A model generated the notes under the pieces. The model was not told where the DNA came from. It did no database searches and saw only the letters and a list, made by a program, of their open reading frames with translations. Made by a program: the position numbers and the translations under genes. Shown here piece by piece: positions 4,655-5,777 of a stretch of DNA of 5,777 nt. Source of the stretch: Acidobacteriota bacterium (lineage in GTDB: Bacteria > Acidobacteriota > Terriglobia > Acidiferrales > UBA7541); the NCBI GenBank assembly GCA_003224075.1, contig QHYF01000196.1, positions 1 through 5,777 of the forward strand, in the 5' to 3' direction. Numbering within the stretch: position 1 is the stretch's first letter; each line of letters starts with the position of its first letter.

Positions 4655-5777
4655 GCGGACGCGTCCCGCGTCAGCTCGGCGGAAGCGCCCGCGCTTTCGG
4701 CTTCGACGTACAGCCGAAGCAGCGGTTCCGTGCCGGAAAGGCGCAAAAGCATCCATGATCCGTCTTCAAACACGAATTTTGCGCCATCCGTGCGATCAAT
4801 AGATACCACTTTCCGGCCGAGGAGTGTCGAAGCGTCCACGGCCACTCGCTTGACCGCATTTGCCTTTTGTTCGTCGGTGAGATGCAGATTTTCGCGCACG
4901 GGCCAGAATTCGCGGCCGAGCTTCTGGAACATGCCGAGAATTTGTTCGCCGATCGAGGCGCCGCGCGCGGCGATCATCTCCGCGACAAGCAGACACGCGA
5001 GGATGCCGTCTTTTTCGGGAATGTGGCCGCGGATGGTGAGCCCGGCGCTTTCTTCGCCGCCGAGGGCGATTTTGTCCTCGCGGATGAGCTGGCCAATGTA
5101 CTTAAAGCCCACCGGCGTTTGAAATACCGTTTGGCCGTGAGACTTTGCGACCGCGTCGATCATTTGCGTCGTGGCCACGCTGCGCGCAGCGGGCATTTTC
5201 CACTTTCGCGTCTCCACGAGATAGTCATAGACGAGCGCGAGTATGAGATTTGGCTGAATCCACGTTCCGTCGCGATCCACGATGCCGAAGCGATCGGCGT
5301 CGCCGTCGGTGGCGAGTCCGGCGGTGGCTCCCGAATCGACCACGGCCGTGCGCAGCGGGGCAAGATTCTCTTGCGAGACGTCAGGGCCGGTGCCGTCGAA
5401 CAGGCAATCCCGGTCAGTGCGCATGGCTTGCACGGTGACGCCATGATCGATCAGCGAGCGGTCGAGATAGCCGGCGCCGCAGCCATGCAGCGTATCCACG
5501 ACGAATTTCGATTTGGCCTTGCGCAGCGTGTCGAAATGGACGAGTTCTTCGAGGCGCTTCAGATAATTCTCGCGCAGATTTACCTTTTCGGCGGACGCGT
5601 GCTGGGCGTAAGGCGCCGCAGCAGCAGGCGCAGGAAACGGACCGTTTTTGGCGATTATTTTTGCCACGCGGGCTTCGATGTCTTTGGTGACTTCCGGAAG
5701 AGCGGGCCCGGCGTCCGCGGAAGAATATTTCAGGCCGTGATATTGCGCGGGATTGTGACTGGCGGTGAAGTTGATGG
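4636..5777 (-). CDS. Phosphoglucomutase/phosphomannomutase (alpha-D-phosphohexomutase), 5' end missing
   Basis: The last 379 residues are visible; by comparison with the usual 450-480 residues, about 80-100 N-terminal ones lie beyond the right edge. All four active-site loops are present in order: TASHNP at visible residues 4-9, whose serine carries the catalytic phosphate; DGDADR at 157-162 (bases 5290-5307), the Mg2+ site; GGEESAG at 239-245, the sugar-recognition loop; and RLSGTEP at 345-351, the phosphate-binding loop. The enzyme moves phosphate between C1 and C6 of hexoses via a 1,6-bisphosphate intermediate, in the cytoplasm, feeding nucleotide-sugar and envelope polysaccharide synthesis. 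The EES sugar loop fits phosphoglucomutase/phosphomannomutase and argues against GlmM, which has EQSGH. A Pro/Ala-rich stretch (PFPAPAAAAPYAQHASAEK) after the first domain is probably a surface linker. Its end overlaps ftsB. Confidence 0.92.
   Translation of the reverse strand, partial: INFTASHNPAQYHGLKYSSADAGPALPEVTKDIEARVAKIIAKNGPFPAPAAAAPYAQHASAEKVNLRENYLKRLEELVHFDTLRKAKSKFVVDTLHGCGAGYLDRSLIDHGVTVQAMRTDRDCLFDGTGPDVSQENLAPLRTAVVDSGATAGLATDGDADRFGIVDRDGTWIQPNLILALVYDYLVETRKWKMPAARSVATTQMIDAVAKSHGQTVFQTPVGFKYIGQLIREDKIALGGEESAGLTIRGHIPEKDGILACLLVAEMIAARGASIGEQILGMFQKLGREFWPVRENLHLTDEQKANAVKRVAVDASTLLGRKVVSIDRTDGAKFVFEDGSWMLLRLSGTEPLLRLYVEAESAGASAELTRDASAWVLKN

Noticed and set aside
4322..5122. 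A 266-codon open frame on the plus strand
   Set aside because: It runs opposite the phosphohexomutase and ftsB genes, whose motifs are unmistakable; its product is Ser/Arg-rich with no recognisable domain, as expected for an antisense shadow.

Overview
The window looks like an ordinary chromosomal stretch of a moderately GC-rich soil bacterium. I infer Acidobacteriota (Terriglobia / Koribacter-like). The inference rests on the look of the PilZ, STAS, CPBP and DinB proteins and the loosely spaced, mostly co-directional genes; no 16S or other decisive marker is present. There are eight protein genes, two of them cut by the window edges. I see no rRNA, tRNA, CRISPR array, insertion sequence or phage gene.

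Left half (1-3089, all on the minus strand, read right to left): a CPBP-family intramembrane metalloprotease (2112-3089), a single-domain PilZ protein with both c-di-GMP-binding motifs (1553-1966), a small conserved-looking protein of unknown function (1058-1411), a stand-alone STAS anti-sigma-factor antagonist (469-828), and the N-terminal part of a DinB-superfamily protein (1-350). Gaps of about 118-229 bp separate them, so they are more likely separate transcription units than one tight operon. The largest gap (829-1057) holds no gene or promoter I can support. PilZ and STAS are both small switch proteins whose partners are not encoded here.

Right half: one plus-strand gene (3118-4344) encodes a polytopic membrane acyltransferase of the HGSNAT/DUF1624 type. 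It starts back-to-back with the CPBP protease. At its 3' end it overlaps the next minus-strand gene tail-to-tail by 53 bp. That minus-strand pair is a phosphoglucomutase/phosphomannomutase (4636-5777, N-terminus outside the window) followed, with a 19-bp overlap, by an FtsB/DivIC-type septum formation initiator (4292-4654). This pair looks translationally coupled and joins sugar-phosphate supply for the envelope to cell division.

The most unusual sequence feature is a 27-bp palindrome-containing tandem duplication inside the acyltransferase gene (3570-3623). It adds an in-frame 18-residue repeat between two membrane helices and looks like an inserted repetitive element. A second, smaller oddity is a pair of 17-bp direct repeats 24 bp apart upstream of the PilZ gene. 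I did not find a convincing new multi-gene system.
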